Origin: Pochonia chlamydosporia 170
Taxonomy: Eukaryota > Ascomycota > Sordariomycetes > Hypocreales > Clavicipitaceae
Direction of reading: 5' to 3'
NCBI RefSeq assembly: GCF_001653235.2
Contig: NC_035792.1
Span: forward strand, 3,224,001-3,288,000
DNA: 64,000 bases
Shown: positions 11,400 through 23,737 of the stretch, piece after piece
Numbering within the stretch: position 1 is the first letter of the stretch
Layout of the letters: every line of letters begins with the position of its first letter
Program-made: the position numbers and the translations under genes
Notes under the pieces: model-generated
The model's database searches: none
What the model was told of the DNA's origin: nothing
The model's input: only the letters and a program-made list of their open reading frames with translations

Positions 11400-13214
11400 A
11401 GAAAATCAGTGGATGGCAGACGGTATGGGGGGAGGTTGCATGGAACGACTACGAACGGATGACGAACCACGGTTGTTGTTGATATCAGCAGTGCATGGGA
11501 GACGAAAGTTTGGTTTTGCATCAAAAACACAAAACAGTTAGGGTCGAATTTCTGGAGGGGTTGATGGCGCTGGACAATTGTCTTGCTTGACGGTGTATAC
11601 TGGTTGTCAAGTTAGCATAGCCGGCAGGCTACCTGGTCGGAAAATAGTTAGGCTCATTTCTCATGACTGTGTTCGGGAATCCGAGCTCTGTTTTTTCATC
11701 GGCATAAAAAGACGATATTGGACACAACTTGGTTGCTGATGTGTTTTGTGGTGTCATGTGCTGTGGGTGCGCTTGGTATGGTTGTGGCACGAGTTTACTC
11801 GTGATATGCTTACTCTCCGGGGGGTCCTTTTGGCCGTTTGGTTTTGATTTCCTGGGAAACAGTGGAAATGTGATGATGGTAATTACATCGAGGTGGTTGT
11901 TGATGTCAAGCACAATTTGCACCATTATGCTGGTCGTGGCACGTCATGCGTGATCGCGGTCAGGCTACATCTTGATTATCGGCAAAGAATGTGTGTATAC
12001 ATCCCGCATTGGATTCATCACCACAGGTGTTTGATTGGAGAAACACGCTACACTTCAATCGGCCCGGCACACAGGTTTAATACCGGTAAGGGATTCCGAA
12101 TCAGACTCTGCTAACGCACGGAGTATGGCTCTTTGGCCTCACAAGCAGGTTCTCCAGTCGTATAGAGTAAGGGGTCCCCGACATTTTGGTACGTTAATCT
12201 ATCGGTTACAGGGAAGTCTGTGCTCTGTGAGATTTCGGCGTCACTAGTGATGCAAGATTGTGGTATGAGATGATATGGCATTGAAGAGGGTCAAGACGAC
12301 GAGGTCATGTGAATGGATGAATGAAATGAGTGAATGCTCAAGTGAGTGTCGACGTAGTGAATGGGGCGGTGCGCATTGCTAAATAAAGTATACTAGTTCT
12401 GCAGCGACAAAAGGACAAAGAATACACTAAACACTTAAGTACTGTAAGAATATTAATAGATGCTCGCGGACAAGAATACGTCACCATGTGGCATTGCCCA
12501 GTCAGTCGGTCAGTCGGTCAGTCGCGTGGCAATCTTGTGTAAAGTGTCCTCGTGGTTGTGGACTGCGGGCATCACAAAGACAGAGAAACACGAGGAACGG
12601 GGTTCGCCGTTTTAGCCGAATGATGGACCGTTGGCAGGGTCTGGTACTCCGTAAAGCAAGGCAAAATCAAATTCTTGCGCCTGGTGCAGGTGCATGCAAG
12701 CAGGGCAGGGTGAGATGCCAAGAACAAAGTGGCACGGAACGTCGTCATCCCTGGCTTCGCAGGAATTGGGTTAATCAATTGGCCTGGATGAAGTCGCGGC
12801 CAAGTGCGGCCAAGGCTTCACAAGGACAGCGAGACAAGGACAAGGACGGGGACGGGGACGGGTATTTGTCAAATAAAGTAAAATAGTATATTGTTGAAAC
12901 AAATTGAAGCTGCCCTGACAAAAGTGATGAAACACGGCAAGTTCTAGTTTGTGTTTCTTCTGCGAGGCCCCCAAAGCAAGCCAAGAAAGCCACTCGACGT
13001 CAACTCAATTGGGCTTCCTGTCGAATCGTCAAGTCGTCAAATCCTCGTCAGTCCTGCAAGCCTTTCCCGCCAAACACCCCCATGTCCGCTATTGGGTTGG
13101 CAGGCACCATTTGTCCGCCTGTTCATCGGGCCATCCACCATCAACCAGTCCATCCATCTTGCTGCCCGTTTTGACCGTTGAATTCTACAAGTTTCCAAGT
13201 CTGCAACTGCTCGG

Positions 13215-13226
13215 GTACCTAGGTAC
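13215..13226. repeat. GTACCTAGGTAC perfect 12 bp palindrome
   Basis: Perfect palindrome ending 3 bp before the terminus of MITE copy C at 13230. The related words are at 9951-9971 and 39148-39163. Confidence 0.6.
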
Positions 13227-13229
13227 ATA

Positions 13230-13347
13230 CAGTGGGGATCAAAAGTATTCAGAGTCATAAAAGGTATCGAATACCGCAGTGTATTCTGGCTCATACTGAG
13301 ATGTGTTAGTGTATACTGCGTACTTGACTTGGCTGCAGACTGGACTG
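13230..13347 (+). mobile_element. MITE-like element, copy C (diverged, right end uncertain)
   Basis: Starts with CAGTGGGGATCAAAAGTATT directly after TA (13228-13229), matching the left end of copy B and the right end of copy A. It shares the 20 bp core TGAGATGTGTTAGTGTATAC at 13297-13316. To the right of about 13318 similarity fades, and the end near 13347 is only by analogy. It lies roughly 390-500 bp upstream of the Rgd1-like coding start, so it may lie in its promoter. Confidence 0.5.
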
Positions 13348-13515
13348 TGCCGAGCCGAGCTTCAACTGGAGAGCCCACTCTTTCCCACTAACGAATTGCC
13401 CTGACTGCTTGGAGCTAGCAGCTCGACCCAACTGAACTTAGTCAGGAGGCGCAAGCTGTCGCGCAACAGCAGAGCACAGCAAGGAAGTAGACAACACACC
13501 AGACACCAGACCATT

Positions 13516-13538
13516 GACCAGACCAGACCAGACCAGAC
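13516..13538 (+). repeat. (GACCA)4GAC tandem repeat
   Basis: Four pentamer units plus GAC, about 200 bp upstream of the Rgd1-like ATG. The same pentamer, in the same orientation relative to the gene, occurs upstream of Med12 (22663-22680, complementary strand) and AreA (34725-34739 and 35183-35197, complementary strand). Confidence 0.6.
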
Positions 13539-13734
13539 TTGACAACTTGACCTCATCCATTCCAGCATTCACGTCGACAAACCCCAGCCAGCACCGCCGC
13601 CTCTGGCCATTTAATTACTTCATCTCCCCATTTGCGACACCAAAAACCAGCTGGCCACCACCTTGTCCAAACATCGTCTGCACACATACATTCCCCCGCA
13701 TCTGAAGTCCCCTCAACGAGCAGCCTGTGCCACC

Positions 13735-16359
13735 ATGGCCGACTTGCGAAGCTCCAGTGACGATGATGGCCGGCCGCCAAAACACCCGCAAGAAGGGCCT
13801 ATTAGCATGATCTCCGACGATCCAAGACCTTCAGAGCTAGAAGCCGAGACGGTCGCCCCGGAGAACGGCTCAGACGGCAAACAAAGCGGCGAAGGTCATG
13901 ACATCGACCCGACCGAGCAAGGACCTCCAACAACTGCTCCCGTCACAGAGGAACAAACCAAGCCAGCCGTCGACCCAACAGTTGCAAAGCACGTCAACGA
14001 TGTCATGACTTCAGAAGTAAATCATACCCACCCTATTCCATCCCATTGGCGTCAGTCAAAACTCGTCCTAACACATAGCAGCTGGGCATCCCAACCCTGT
14101 TGAACCGCCTCAAGCAAAGCTTAGCTTCGGCCAAGGAGTTTGCTTTATTCCTCAAAAAGCGTTCCGTACTCGAAGACGACCATGCGCAAAGCCTTCGAAA
14201 GCTGTGTCGATTAACCCAGGACAATGCGCGCCGACCCGAACATCGCCAGGGCACCTTTTCCAAGTCCTACGACGAGATGGTCTTTATACACGATCGCATG
14301 GCCGAGAATGGATCCCAGTTTGCTGCTTCGCTCCACCAGATGCACGAGGACCTGTTGGAATTGATTGCGAATGGCGAACGGGGACGCAAGACGTGGAAGG
14401 CGAACGGTCTGGCTGCCGAGCAAAAGGTAGCCGACTTGGAGCAGGTGATGCGCAAGAGCAAGGCCAAATATGATTCCCTGGCCGAAGAATATGATCGTGC
14501 GAGGACGGGCGAGGCAAGACAAGGCGGCAAGGTTCTTGGCGCATTCAAGGCGCATAAGTCTGCCGCACAACAGGAGGAGGATTTGCTGAGAAAAGTTCAG
14601 ACGGCAGACCAAACATATTCAGGTCATGTGCAGTCACTACAGACTGAAAAGGCTCATCTTGAGAAGTCTGCTCGGCCGGAGGCTGTCAAGGCGCTGCATG
14701 AACTCATCTCTGAGACTGACTCAGCGGTCGCTCTGCAAATGCAAAAGTTTGGTACGGATTTTGACTTATTACAGCTCCTTGAGAGTTGACCCATGCTTTA
14801 TTGACCTTTGACTGACACTATTCCGCCAGCCGCATTTAACGAGAAGCTCCTCCTCGGGAACGGTTTAATCGTCAGCCCGTTCAAGACTCAAGGTGCCGAA
14901 GGAGCTGGTCAGCCGCGAAGTTTGCGCCAGGCTGTTGCTGCCATTGACAATGAAAAGGACCTCAACGACTTTGTTGCTAGTCAGCACGCCAGAATCCAGC
15001 CCTACACCGAAGTAAAATATGAACGCAACCCGGTATGTTCACTGGTACAGCTAGTACAATTACGGTCCATGCTATTCACTGCTCTAACTCGTCGTCTCAT
15101 CAGATTTTGAACCCCCCTGCCTCCTCCGTCAGCCAACCCCCACCTCAAACTATGCATACCGCCCAAACAGTTGGGACTTCTGGTCCTCCTCCTCCCGAAG
15201 GTCCCAATTCCTTCGGCATGAGCTCAAGAAGCAGCACCGGCAACTTTGGTCCCATGGGAAGCACGATTTCGTCGCAAGGCCCCTCGGGGTCGCAGGGTGG
15301 CATGCCCGAAGCTAATCGACCCTATGGTCAATCTCACAACCGCAGCTTCAGCCAAGGCAACATGTTGAGCCAGCAGGCACCACCTTCACAACAGCAATTC
15401 TCAAGCAGAAACTCTGCTCAACCAGCGCCCAGGTACGGCAACACCATGGGCTCACAAGGACCACCTCAACTTGGTGCTTTGCCCTTCCAAGGCTCGCAAC
15501 CGCCGCCACAGTCTTCAACTCCTCCTCAAGGAGCTCCATTCCAACCTCCAAATGATCCTCGTGCCGGTGGCCCAACATACGGCGGCGCTCCGCCCCCAGC
15601 CTATGCTCCCGCGCCGAGAAACAACACAGCCGCGCCGTCGAAGCCCGTCTACGGCGTGTCCCTGAACCGCCTGTATGAAAGAGACGGTCTGGCCGTGCCA
15701 ATGGTGGTCTACCAGTGTATCCAGGCCGTGGATCTATTCGGACTAGGCGTCGAAGGCATCTACAGACAATCAGGCTCACTGAACCACATCAACAAGCTCA
15801 AGGGCATGTTTGACGCAGGTATGTCCCGCCTTTTCACAGTCCCCTTCAAATAAGCAGCAACTGACATCCAGACAGACTCTTCCAACCCCGCCCTGGACTT
15901 CAGAAACCCCGAAAACTTCTACCACGACGTAAACAGTGTCACCGGCCTCCTGAAGCAGTTCTTCCGTGATCTTCCTGATCCCCTACTCACAGCAGAGCAT
16001 CACGATGCGTTTGTCAGCGCAGCTAGTACGTACTATCTCACCTTCTCACCCTCACCCTTGCCGTCGTGCTAACAACACCAGAACACGAAGACGACACTGT
16101 GCGCCGCGACTCCCTCCACGCCATCATCAATGCCCTCCCTGACCCCAACTACGCTACTCTCCGCGCCATAACGCTCCACCTGTACCGCGTCATGGACAAT
16201 TCCCACGTCAACAGGATGAACTCGCACAACCTTGCTGTCATTTTCGGCCCAACCCTCATGGGATCCGACCCTAGCACTGCCATCGCTGACGCGGGATGGC
16301 AGATTAAAGTCATTGATACCATTTTACAGAATACGTATCAAATCTTTGATGAGGATTAA
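13735..16359 (+). CDS. rgd1: Rgd1-like Rho GTPase-activating protein (F-BAR + RhoGAP)
   Basis: Six exons: 13735..14016, 14079..14751, 14830..15032, 15104..15818, 15876..16025 and 16082..16359, giving 766 residues with all phases matching. The start, ATG in caccATGG, opens an acidic, unstructured N-terminus. Residues about 95-330 form an F-BAR (FCH) domain with GIPTLLNRLKQS and FLKKRSVLEDDHAQSLRKL, then a coiled coil. A Pro/Gln/Ser-rich linker (about 390-565) follows. The RhoGAP domain from YGVSLNRLYERDG to the C-terminus contains the arginine finger in GIYRQSGS (Arg607). NSVTGLLKQFFRDLPDPLL and NRMNSHNLAVIFGPTLM are further conserved blocks. The yeast homologue Rgd1 stimulates GTP hydrolysis on Rho3/Rho4 and binds membranes through F-BAR at sites of polarised growth and septation. 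The role here is inferred from that. It faces the convergent Med12 gene. Confidence 0.92.
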
Positions 16360-17056
16360 ACTTGCCCAGTACAGTATTGTAGTTGATGTTTTGTATGGTT
16401 TTTCAAAATGCGGTTTCTTTTGTACGGCAAGTCTCATTGCATGTGGCGTCTCTATTTTCTAGGAGTGTATGATATTGGTACGGAGGTAGTCTACTGATAT
16501 TAACGTGGTTATCGTATCTCATTACTAGTCAGTACATGCGGAATAGCACCGAATTAAGCGTTGGACACGTTTTTAAAAGAGCCTCATGGCCAAAATGATG
16601 TTGAAGTCTATCCATCCCAATAGTTACACAAAGCCTCCCACTCCCACCATGCTGAAAATTCACAAAACGTCCATTCAAACCCCGTCATCATTCATCCAAC
16701 ACCGGCTAGAGATGCAAATTCAGTCTTTTGTATCTCCCATGGTTCCCAACACCACCGACATGCAGCACTGCATCTAGAAACAATAACAAGAAACACGAGA
16801 GCCATATAAAAATTCCACGAGGTTTTCCGACTCCCCTACCCCCACATAATATACCTGTGTTCCAACTGATAATTTGCCCCCGTGGGTCCGGATTGTGGTC
16901 ATAAGTCATTGTTGGGGTATCCCGCAATCTGGAGTGATAAAATGACAATAAAACAAACGGTTTAACATGTCGTGATGATGATGGTGTTTGCGCGGAAAAT
17001 GAAGAATAAAACATGTCCGAAAGACGGTTCAATGGAAATAAAAAAAATCATCAGAT
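16360..17056. other. Convergent 3' region between Rgd1-like gene and Med12
   Basis: About 700 bp between two stop codons on opposite strands. It presumably contains both 3' untranslated regions and polyadenylation sites. No gene or repeat was recognised. Confidence 0.6.
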
Positions 17057-20000
17057 TCATTGAATCTTGATTGCTTCAAACAAGCCTAAGCTGAGGCTGG
17101 TGTCGTTTTCGCCTACATTGGGGGTTGGTTCGCTGAGAATCTCCCATCGACGAAGCACAAACGGACTGAGTCTTTCGTTTGACATCGGCCCAATACCATA
17201 CATGGCTCCCATGCCACGGACTGCAGCCGTTAATGGCATTGCAGCCTTGTCGCGGTGTGCGAGCTTCAGATTCTCTGCAGCTGTTGGATGTGGCGTGCTG
17301 AACAGGTAGTACATGCGAGGGTCTGACGTGGTACTTGCGTTTGCTGTGGTACCGGACAGAAAGAGGACTGATTTGGCGCATTGTGTTCGCAAGTCGTCTG
17401 GAAGAGCGTCTACCAGGAGGATCGCAATGTCGAATATCTGTTGAACAAGAGATCCCGTCAGTTCCTGCGGCAACGTCTCCATTTCCAACATGAGACCGCA
17501 CAAAACCAGAATAATGCGAGCTCGTGCTTCGTGGTTTGCAGTTGTCGTTGGCTTGACTGAGCTGGCTGGCCCTGGCGTTGCAATGCTTGCTGGTTCTGCA
17601 GAAATGCTGTGCAAGGTGATGAATCGTAGCAGCGTAGGGAGCCAGTGCTCCAAGACCTCCTTCTTAGCCATCGCCCGGTCCTCATCTTGCACCGCGATGA
17701 TCTCCCAGAGCTCAGACAGTTTGTCAACCAAGTTGCTTGTAAGTGAGGCCGACTTTGACGGCGGCTGGCCCGAAATAATCGCCTCAATGACTCCAAGCAG
17801 ATTTTCCGCCAAATGGATGCGGTTCTCGTCCGTCGTATCGGTAGACACGGACTCTGATTTACTTGACGGCATCAAGTCCAAAAACCTTGTATGGGCCTCT
17901 GTGTTTAGGCTTTGGGTGATGTCATCGCTGAGACATGGCAGCATGCTTGTCCACATTATGTTTTGTGACTCAATGGCATTGTCCATAGCTTTTGCAAACG
18001 CTTCAAATCGTGAAGGCTCTCCCTCCTCGCCAGCAGATGCAGATGCACTGGGCAGACTCATAGACAGATCTAGATTGAGTTTCAGCTGGCAGAAAGGAAT
18101 GGTGAGCTCGTTCGCAAGAGAGAGAATCTGGTTAAATGACGGGTTTTGGTCAGCATCAGCTTCAGGCAATAAGAGCCTGGTGACAATCTTGTGGGCCAAG
18201 GATGTTGCTCCGGGAGGGAGCGTATTCATGCTCAACACGTCTGCCACATTTGCTGAATCTGCCACAACCAACAGTCTCATGGTCTCCAAAAGACGATCCT
18301 GGCAGTCCACATCATCAAGAGGTAGGGTACCAACTCTTGCAGACGACTGAAGAGCGGAGTACTCAACGAGGGAGTTCCGGATTAAAGCCAGCAGACCCTT
18401 GCCATGCTCAAACTTGGCGCTTTGTTGGTGGATCTGGAACCGATAAGATTCCTCTGAATCAAGTGATGCGGTTGCTGGTAACTTCACAATGATAAGTTGC
18501 AAGAGTTCCTGCAAATACGTGGCCGCCTTTGAGGTAGCTGCATCCGGAGCCGAGTCTGAGTTGGTGGGACTGGCGTTGGCAGTATGGAGGATTGTCGCCA
18601 TTGACAAACAACCAAAGCTGACGAGAAGAGGAAAGAGTTCTGGCAGCGACGGCCGCTCCTTTAGAGTTCTGATATGACTGACCCAGTCAGCCATTAGCTT
18701 GTCAAAGTGAGGAGCGTCCAGCATGCGTAATCGCGATAATATCGACGAAAATACGCGCCGGCTATCGTCTAGTTTTCCCCAGCCAGATTCCAACCTCAGG
18801 ATGACATATCGGAAGAGACGGTTCATAGTAGGATGATCGATAACATTGCCGCTGGCGAGGAGCTTGTCGATTTGCTCCGAGACCTCCCCCTCGGCTGTTT
18901 GCGCTTGCGCTGCCATACTGTCCGATACCGGGGAGCAGGCATCAATAGCATTAGACCGATCGTTCTGAGCTAGTTCTTGGGCAAGCTGTTTTGCAAGGTC
19001 CTCCCTTTGGGGTAGTCGTGCAGCCAAGGACGACAGAGATGCAAGTAGCGAGCGAACAATGATTCCTTGGTCTCGGCTCATGGCCTTTAGTCGTTCAATA
19101 TACATATCGAAAAGAGTTTCCGCAGAGTCCATCGCCACAAAAATGTCTAGATGTGCGTTAACAGTGTCAACGCAAGCTGCGAGTATGTCTACATCAGGAC
19201 CAGTTGAACAAGTCTTGAGAATGCCTGAGAGCATCGAAAAGTCCTCAATTGTCTCCATCATTGTGCGAATTGAGCTGAAAACAGCCAAAGTCATGACGAA
19301 GTCGGGTTTGTGAGGGAGTTGAGTCGTCACAACTTCGTACAGGTGAGATCCAATGGCACTCTGTACAGCTCTACTGCTGCTGATAATCCTTCGTAGCAGC
19401 TTCTTCAGCGGCAAAGCCTTCCGAGGAGACTCTGAATCGTTTAGGTATGTTGATAGTCCGAGTGCACCATCCACATATTGCAGCGCCGAGGTAATATCGT
19501 TTGCCTCGTCACCAACAGAATAGTGTCCGGCGCGTCGAAGCAGGCTGCCTCTTTGAGAGTTCTGTTCCTCATGGAGACAGTCGACAGGAAGTTCAACTAG
19601 GAGGCGGGAAGCACAAGGGCCATCCACAGGGTCGATTTCGTCAGCGTCATGCAGACCACCGCGACCGATGAGCCATTGCATGTACTGAGCGACTGAGAAG
19701 TGACCGCATCGCACTAGTTCCCCCACCAGTCGAATAATGAGTCTCTTCCTAATCTTGTCGTTGGAAGGTATGTCACCAAGAACATCAAGGATTGTCGATG
19801 TAGCGCTAACTCTGAATATACTCCAAGATTTGATGAGCCTAGCAGCCACATATACCTTGGCTAGCCCTGGGCGGTGCAGAGAAGTAGCCCACTCTACAAC
19901 TGTCTTCAATATCGACGGTTTATCATCTGCCGATGCCCAACATCTGGTGGACAGTCCGGAGACACATTGCCCCTGGAGAGTTGAGTCCAGCAACTGCACC

Positions 20001-21775
20001 AAGTACTGGCGACCGCTTGGTGGTGAGGTCGTGTTGGCAACTAGAAGCCTCGTGTTTCGTTGCTTCACCACATTGTATGCGGCTTGAGCAAAAGAGTCAT
20101 CCGTCGGTAACGCAAGTCTCAATGTCTCGCCAAATCGCTGCCACGCGGGAGGGCAAATGAAACTTTCGGGGTTTGTTTTGAGAAGGGAAACTAATAGCGT
20201 GGATAGCTGGCTAGACAATTGGAGGAGAATATCTCTATCAGGATCGTTTTCGATCTAAACAAGGACAAGTTAGCTTCAACTCTAACGATGCAGACGAGGG
20301 ATCCCTTACGGTATTTAAGTGGTTTAGTAAGGCAAACACTAAGCGCCGGCCACATTTGCGAGATTGTAAAATGTCCGCCCAGTATATTTGGCCAATTAGT
20401 ATCCACATAGGGATTCTTGACTGTGGGCTGTTTTCCAGTCCCGAGATAATCCATTCCAGGTAGTGGTCGCGATCGAGTAGCTGTTCAGAGTAGAGACATG
20501 TAGCGAGGCGAATACTGTGGTTACCGAGTTAGTTAACTTCCCACCGCACGGCCAACAGTTGACTTACGCGTATGTCACTTTTGACTTCCAGTCGGGCTCG
20601 CCAAATCCAGACACAATGGATTCAACAAATTGCTCAACAAATACAGTCCAGTCTCTAATCCATTTCAATTCACCTCCTAGGACGAAGGCGCCGCTTGCTC
20701 CTTTTCTTTTGAATGCTCTAATCTCGTTGGCACCAACACACTTGGCCAACCAGACTGCGCGTTCTGTAGGTACGTCTTTGTTTAGGCACTGATCGAGCAG
20801 CGTCCTTCCCCGGATACCATGCGGAATAGTTCGACTAAGGCGTCTTAGAGATATGGCCGGGTTTGCTAAATCTTTGAGCCAAATCTCTCGCTTTGTGTCT
20901 GTGAGTGTAACTCGAGGCGGCGGTTTAAAGGTTGACGGTGCTGTAATTTGGCCACGGATTCTCCGCTGGTTTAGCACCCCCATGAATATGGTAGACAGCG
21001 CATTGAGGCCAGTCTTCTGTTTCAAGGCTGGGAATATGGCAATTCGTGCCGAAGACGCCTCATTTTGGCTGCCTCTATCCCAAGTGCCTTTTTGGATAGC
21101 CTCAGTACTCCACTCATCCTCGTGGTGGTTGCCCGACCAGGGGAAGAAGTCTGCGTGGCCAGAAAATAGGCTTTTGCTAAATGGATCTCGGCTGGTGGTC
21201 TCGTTGCGGTGGGTGTTTGCGTATCGAGGAGACGCGGCCGGGACTTCAACCGTATAGGGCTTCGGTCGCACATCCTTCTTGACGGGAGTGGGTGGTGGAG
21301 GAGCCGGGCGCGTTGAAGGTACGGTCTGCGATGCTTGAGGCAGTCGTCGCTTAGGCATTGGCATGGGTGGATTGTCGCTATCTTGTTGTGAAGCCCTTGA
21401 CAAGGCTGGGCTCATACCATCGGTCTCCATGGGATCGGGTAGAGGCATCATTCGCGAAGGCGTGAGAGTTTGTGGTGATTCTGTAGCTGAGGGTGGCCCA
21501 GCGGCAATGAGCTCGTTGGACAGTTCGAGCCGTAATCTCGAGCCCTGTCGTCTTGGTGTGGACACATGGCGACCCGACAGAGCCTCGGCGGGTTCGGCAT
21601 TGGCATCGAGGCCATTGTTGGCATCTCGGCGGACAGGTGATGTTGGTAGATATTGTTGCTGTGAAGACGATATGCTTCGTTGGTGATGATTTGAAGGCCG
21701 TTGGACCTGTAGCGTCGAGCCGAGCCCTCGTTGGGGCTGTCGCGGCTGGACACCCATTGGCGTCCTCGAGCTCAT
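17057..21775 (-). CDS. srb8: Mediator complex subunit 12 (Med12/Srb8)
   Basis: Three exons on the minus strand (20568..21775, 20310..20514, 17057..20254) give 1536 residues in a continuous frame. Donors are GTAAGT and GTAAGG; acceptors are CACAG and TTTAG. The first ~240 residues are Ser/Pro/Gln-rich and disordered. The conserved Med12 signature follows at about 284-350, with KPPPRVTLTDTKREIWLKDL, RRLSRTIPHGIRG and AVWLAKCVGANEIRAFKRKG. It continues into the helical middle exon (YLEWIISGLENSPQS, IPMWILIGQIYW). The rest is a long helical repeat region of the length usual for Sordariomycete Srb8. Med12 is part of the Cdk8 kinase module (Cdk8, cyclin C, Med12, Med13). In yeast it activates Cdk8 and mediates gene-specific repression in the nucleus. 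The upstream 900 bp are G-rich on the + strand and carry a CCAGA repeat. Confidence 0.93.
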
Positions 21776-22662
21776 GGTTGGCAGAGGCGAACAGGCGCCA
21801 TCCCGAAGAATACTTGAATGTGTAGAGGCTTTTGTGGTAAGATTTAGGAATATAAAGGCTGGTGAGGGCCTAGCGATGCAGCACGGCGTTTCGTTCTGGC
21901 GGCATGGGTGTCAAATTGGCGGTTAACTCAGTCGGTCGGTACGCCACGATGCAGCACCACGCCGAGTGCGAAAGGAACGGAACCCAGGCGGTGGTCGTGT
22001 GTCACGGCCGAAGGGGCACAGAATTCGGCGCAGAGTACGAGTCGCGAACGAATCGAGGTTCCGGTCGGGGGCACAAGCGAAAATATGCTTTGGAATGGCG
22101 ACGTGAGGTCGTGAGGAAAGCGTCGTGCCGAGTCGTGTCCAGTCACCGGATGTATGGGAGGAGGTCGACAAGTTGCAGTCGCAGGAGGTTGAGAGTGGGT
22201 AACGGGGATGCGGGTGCTGGAGCGGGAGAAGCGAACGAAGCAGGAGCGAAGGAGCAGCACCAACATGGGCGAGCGTCCCAAAAATGGCCAAAGGCAAGAG
22301 CGGGAAAGCGCGAGAGGGTGTGTGGGCTGTGCCTGCTGCGAATGCTTACTGGGGCTCTCTTGGCGGCTCAGGCGTTGCCCTCACATGGGTATGGAAACAT
22401 TGCACCGACGCATGGAAAATGGAGCACCGGGCTATTGTCTGTCTGGTCAAGTGTGGTCTGTCAATCTGTATCTGTATGGCACCACACGGCTGGCACTCCG
22501 CAGTTCCTCGTTACTCCTCCGAACGACTAATCAGAACGGCGAACCACGAATAAGAACGGTGTGAGGACCTAGTGCCATCTGCTGAGGTGGCGTGTGGGCA
22601 ACAACGGTGGGTGTGAGCTCCAGTGCAGCAGCACTCCGAAATGTGAAGTCTTGTGTGGTCAA

Positions 22663-22680
22663 TCTGGTCTGGTCTGGTCT
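22663..22680 (-). repeat. CCAGA tandem repeat upstream of Med12
   Basis: TCTGGTCTGGTCTGGTCT on the + strand, i.e. AGACCAGACC units on the Med12 coding strand, about 890 bp before its ATG. Same pentamer and same gene-relative orientation as upstream of the Rgd1-like gene and AreA. Confidence 0.6.
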
Positions 22681-23714
22681 TCCCTGGTGGGCTCTGGGTC
22701 GGTCGGTCCTGGGCATGGAAAGTCACTCTCGCATCATGTTTTGGGCTCTCCCGACTCGGCGACCCAAGCCAAGCGAACGGAATTATTAGAGGTAATAAGC
22801 TGATACAGGTGCCAACGCATCCCCGGCGGAAGAGGGCGGCCCCGATAGGCAAATTCGGCCCAACTAACCTTCTCACCTTGAGAAGACGAAGGAATTGGAT
22901 CCAGGCGGTATTTTGACGTTAGGGCAACAGGTAACCTTACAGATCCATGGCGCACCAAAAAAGAGGACAATCATCGGAAGGGCCCAAACAAGATCCTCCA
23001 ATCCAGTTCTCCAGATGGACACTATGACCAGCTGCTCGAACCAGCATCTACGGTAACATCTCTTCGCAATAGAGCCCGTTGTCGCACCCAATCGAATCGG
23101 TGTCGAGCTAATCTCCCACAAGACATCAGGACCAGGGACCTACCAGAATGGGCTACCACAAGACAGGTCCCTCCTCGGAGGCAGCTAAAGCAAGACATGT
23201 GCGCACTCCGTACATGAAATAGTGCTGTCTATCTTCCATCCCCCTCTAATACGAACTGGTGCAAATGTGCTCAGTCACTGGCCAAGGAGATACCTTCGTC
23301 TCTCACAACGAAAGGCAAGATGCTAATGCGGTCGATCTGCGGACTACCCGTCTCCTGATGGGGAAAGTTACGGGGTCGGTATTCCAACAGTGCAGAGACT
23401 AACTTCTGAAAAGCCACAAGCTTGGTGGGAAGCGCCATCCTCTCAACGAGTTCCACATAGCTAGCTCCCTTATTCAATTCAAACGCAAACACTGGCGTGG
23501 CCTGGGGTAAATGAAGAGACGAGAAAGGCGCAAAAGAAACAACAAAGCAACCTCATCACAGGTTGGTCGGATTGCCATCTAAATTCCAGGGCGACTTGTC
23601 GGGACCCCCACGAGACATGCAGGGACGTGGTCGGCCCTGTCAAGTACGTTTCGGAACGGTTTGCACAACATCTGAAGAACGTGACGGCGATTTCCAGGAA
23701 ACTGCTCTATCTGC

Positions 23715-23737
23715 AAAAAAAAAAAAAAAAAAAAAAA
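23715..23737 (+). repeat. Poly-A run of 23
   Basis: Uninterrupted A run in intergenic DNA. No target-site duplication or reverse-transcriptase remnant was found beside it, so it is listed only as a homopolymer. Confidence 0.8.

Larger units (their letters stand above)
11400..13734. other. 2.3 kb intergenic region with MITE copy C
   Basis: No supportable gene. A GTCA-rich minisatellite-like patch (cagtcagtcggtcagtcggtcagtcg) lies near 12498-12525. A GACGGGGACGGGGACGGG triplication lies near 12845-12861. MITE copy C begins at 13230, preceded by a GTACCTAGGTAC palindrome. A (GACCA)n tract at 13516-13538 lies about 200 bp before the Rgd1-like start. Confidence 0.5.

Noticed and set aside
21904..22530. 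208-codon + strand open frame starting with ATG, 129 bp from the Med12 start
   Set aside because: Composition-driven frame in G-rich promoter/leader of Med12; no domain, opposite to CCAGA repeat orientation, no splice support.
23715..23737. Poly-A tail of a retroposed element
   Set aside because: No target-site duplication, no reverse-transcriptase relic, no second copy seen.
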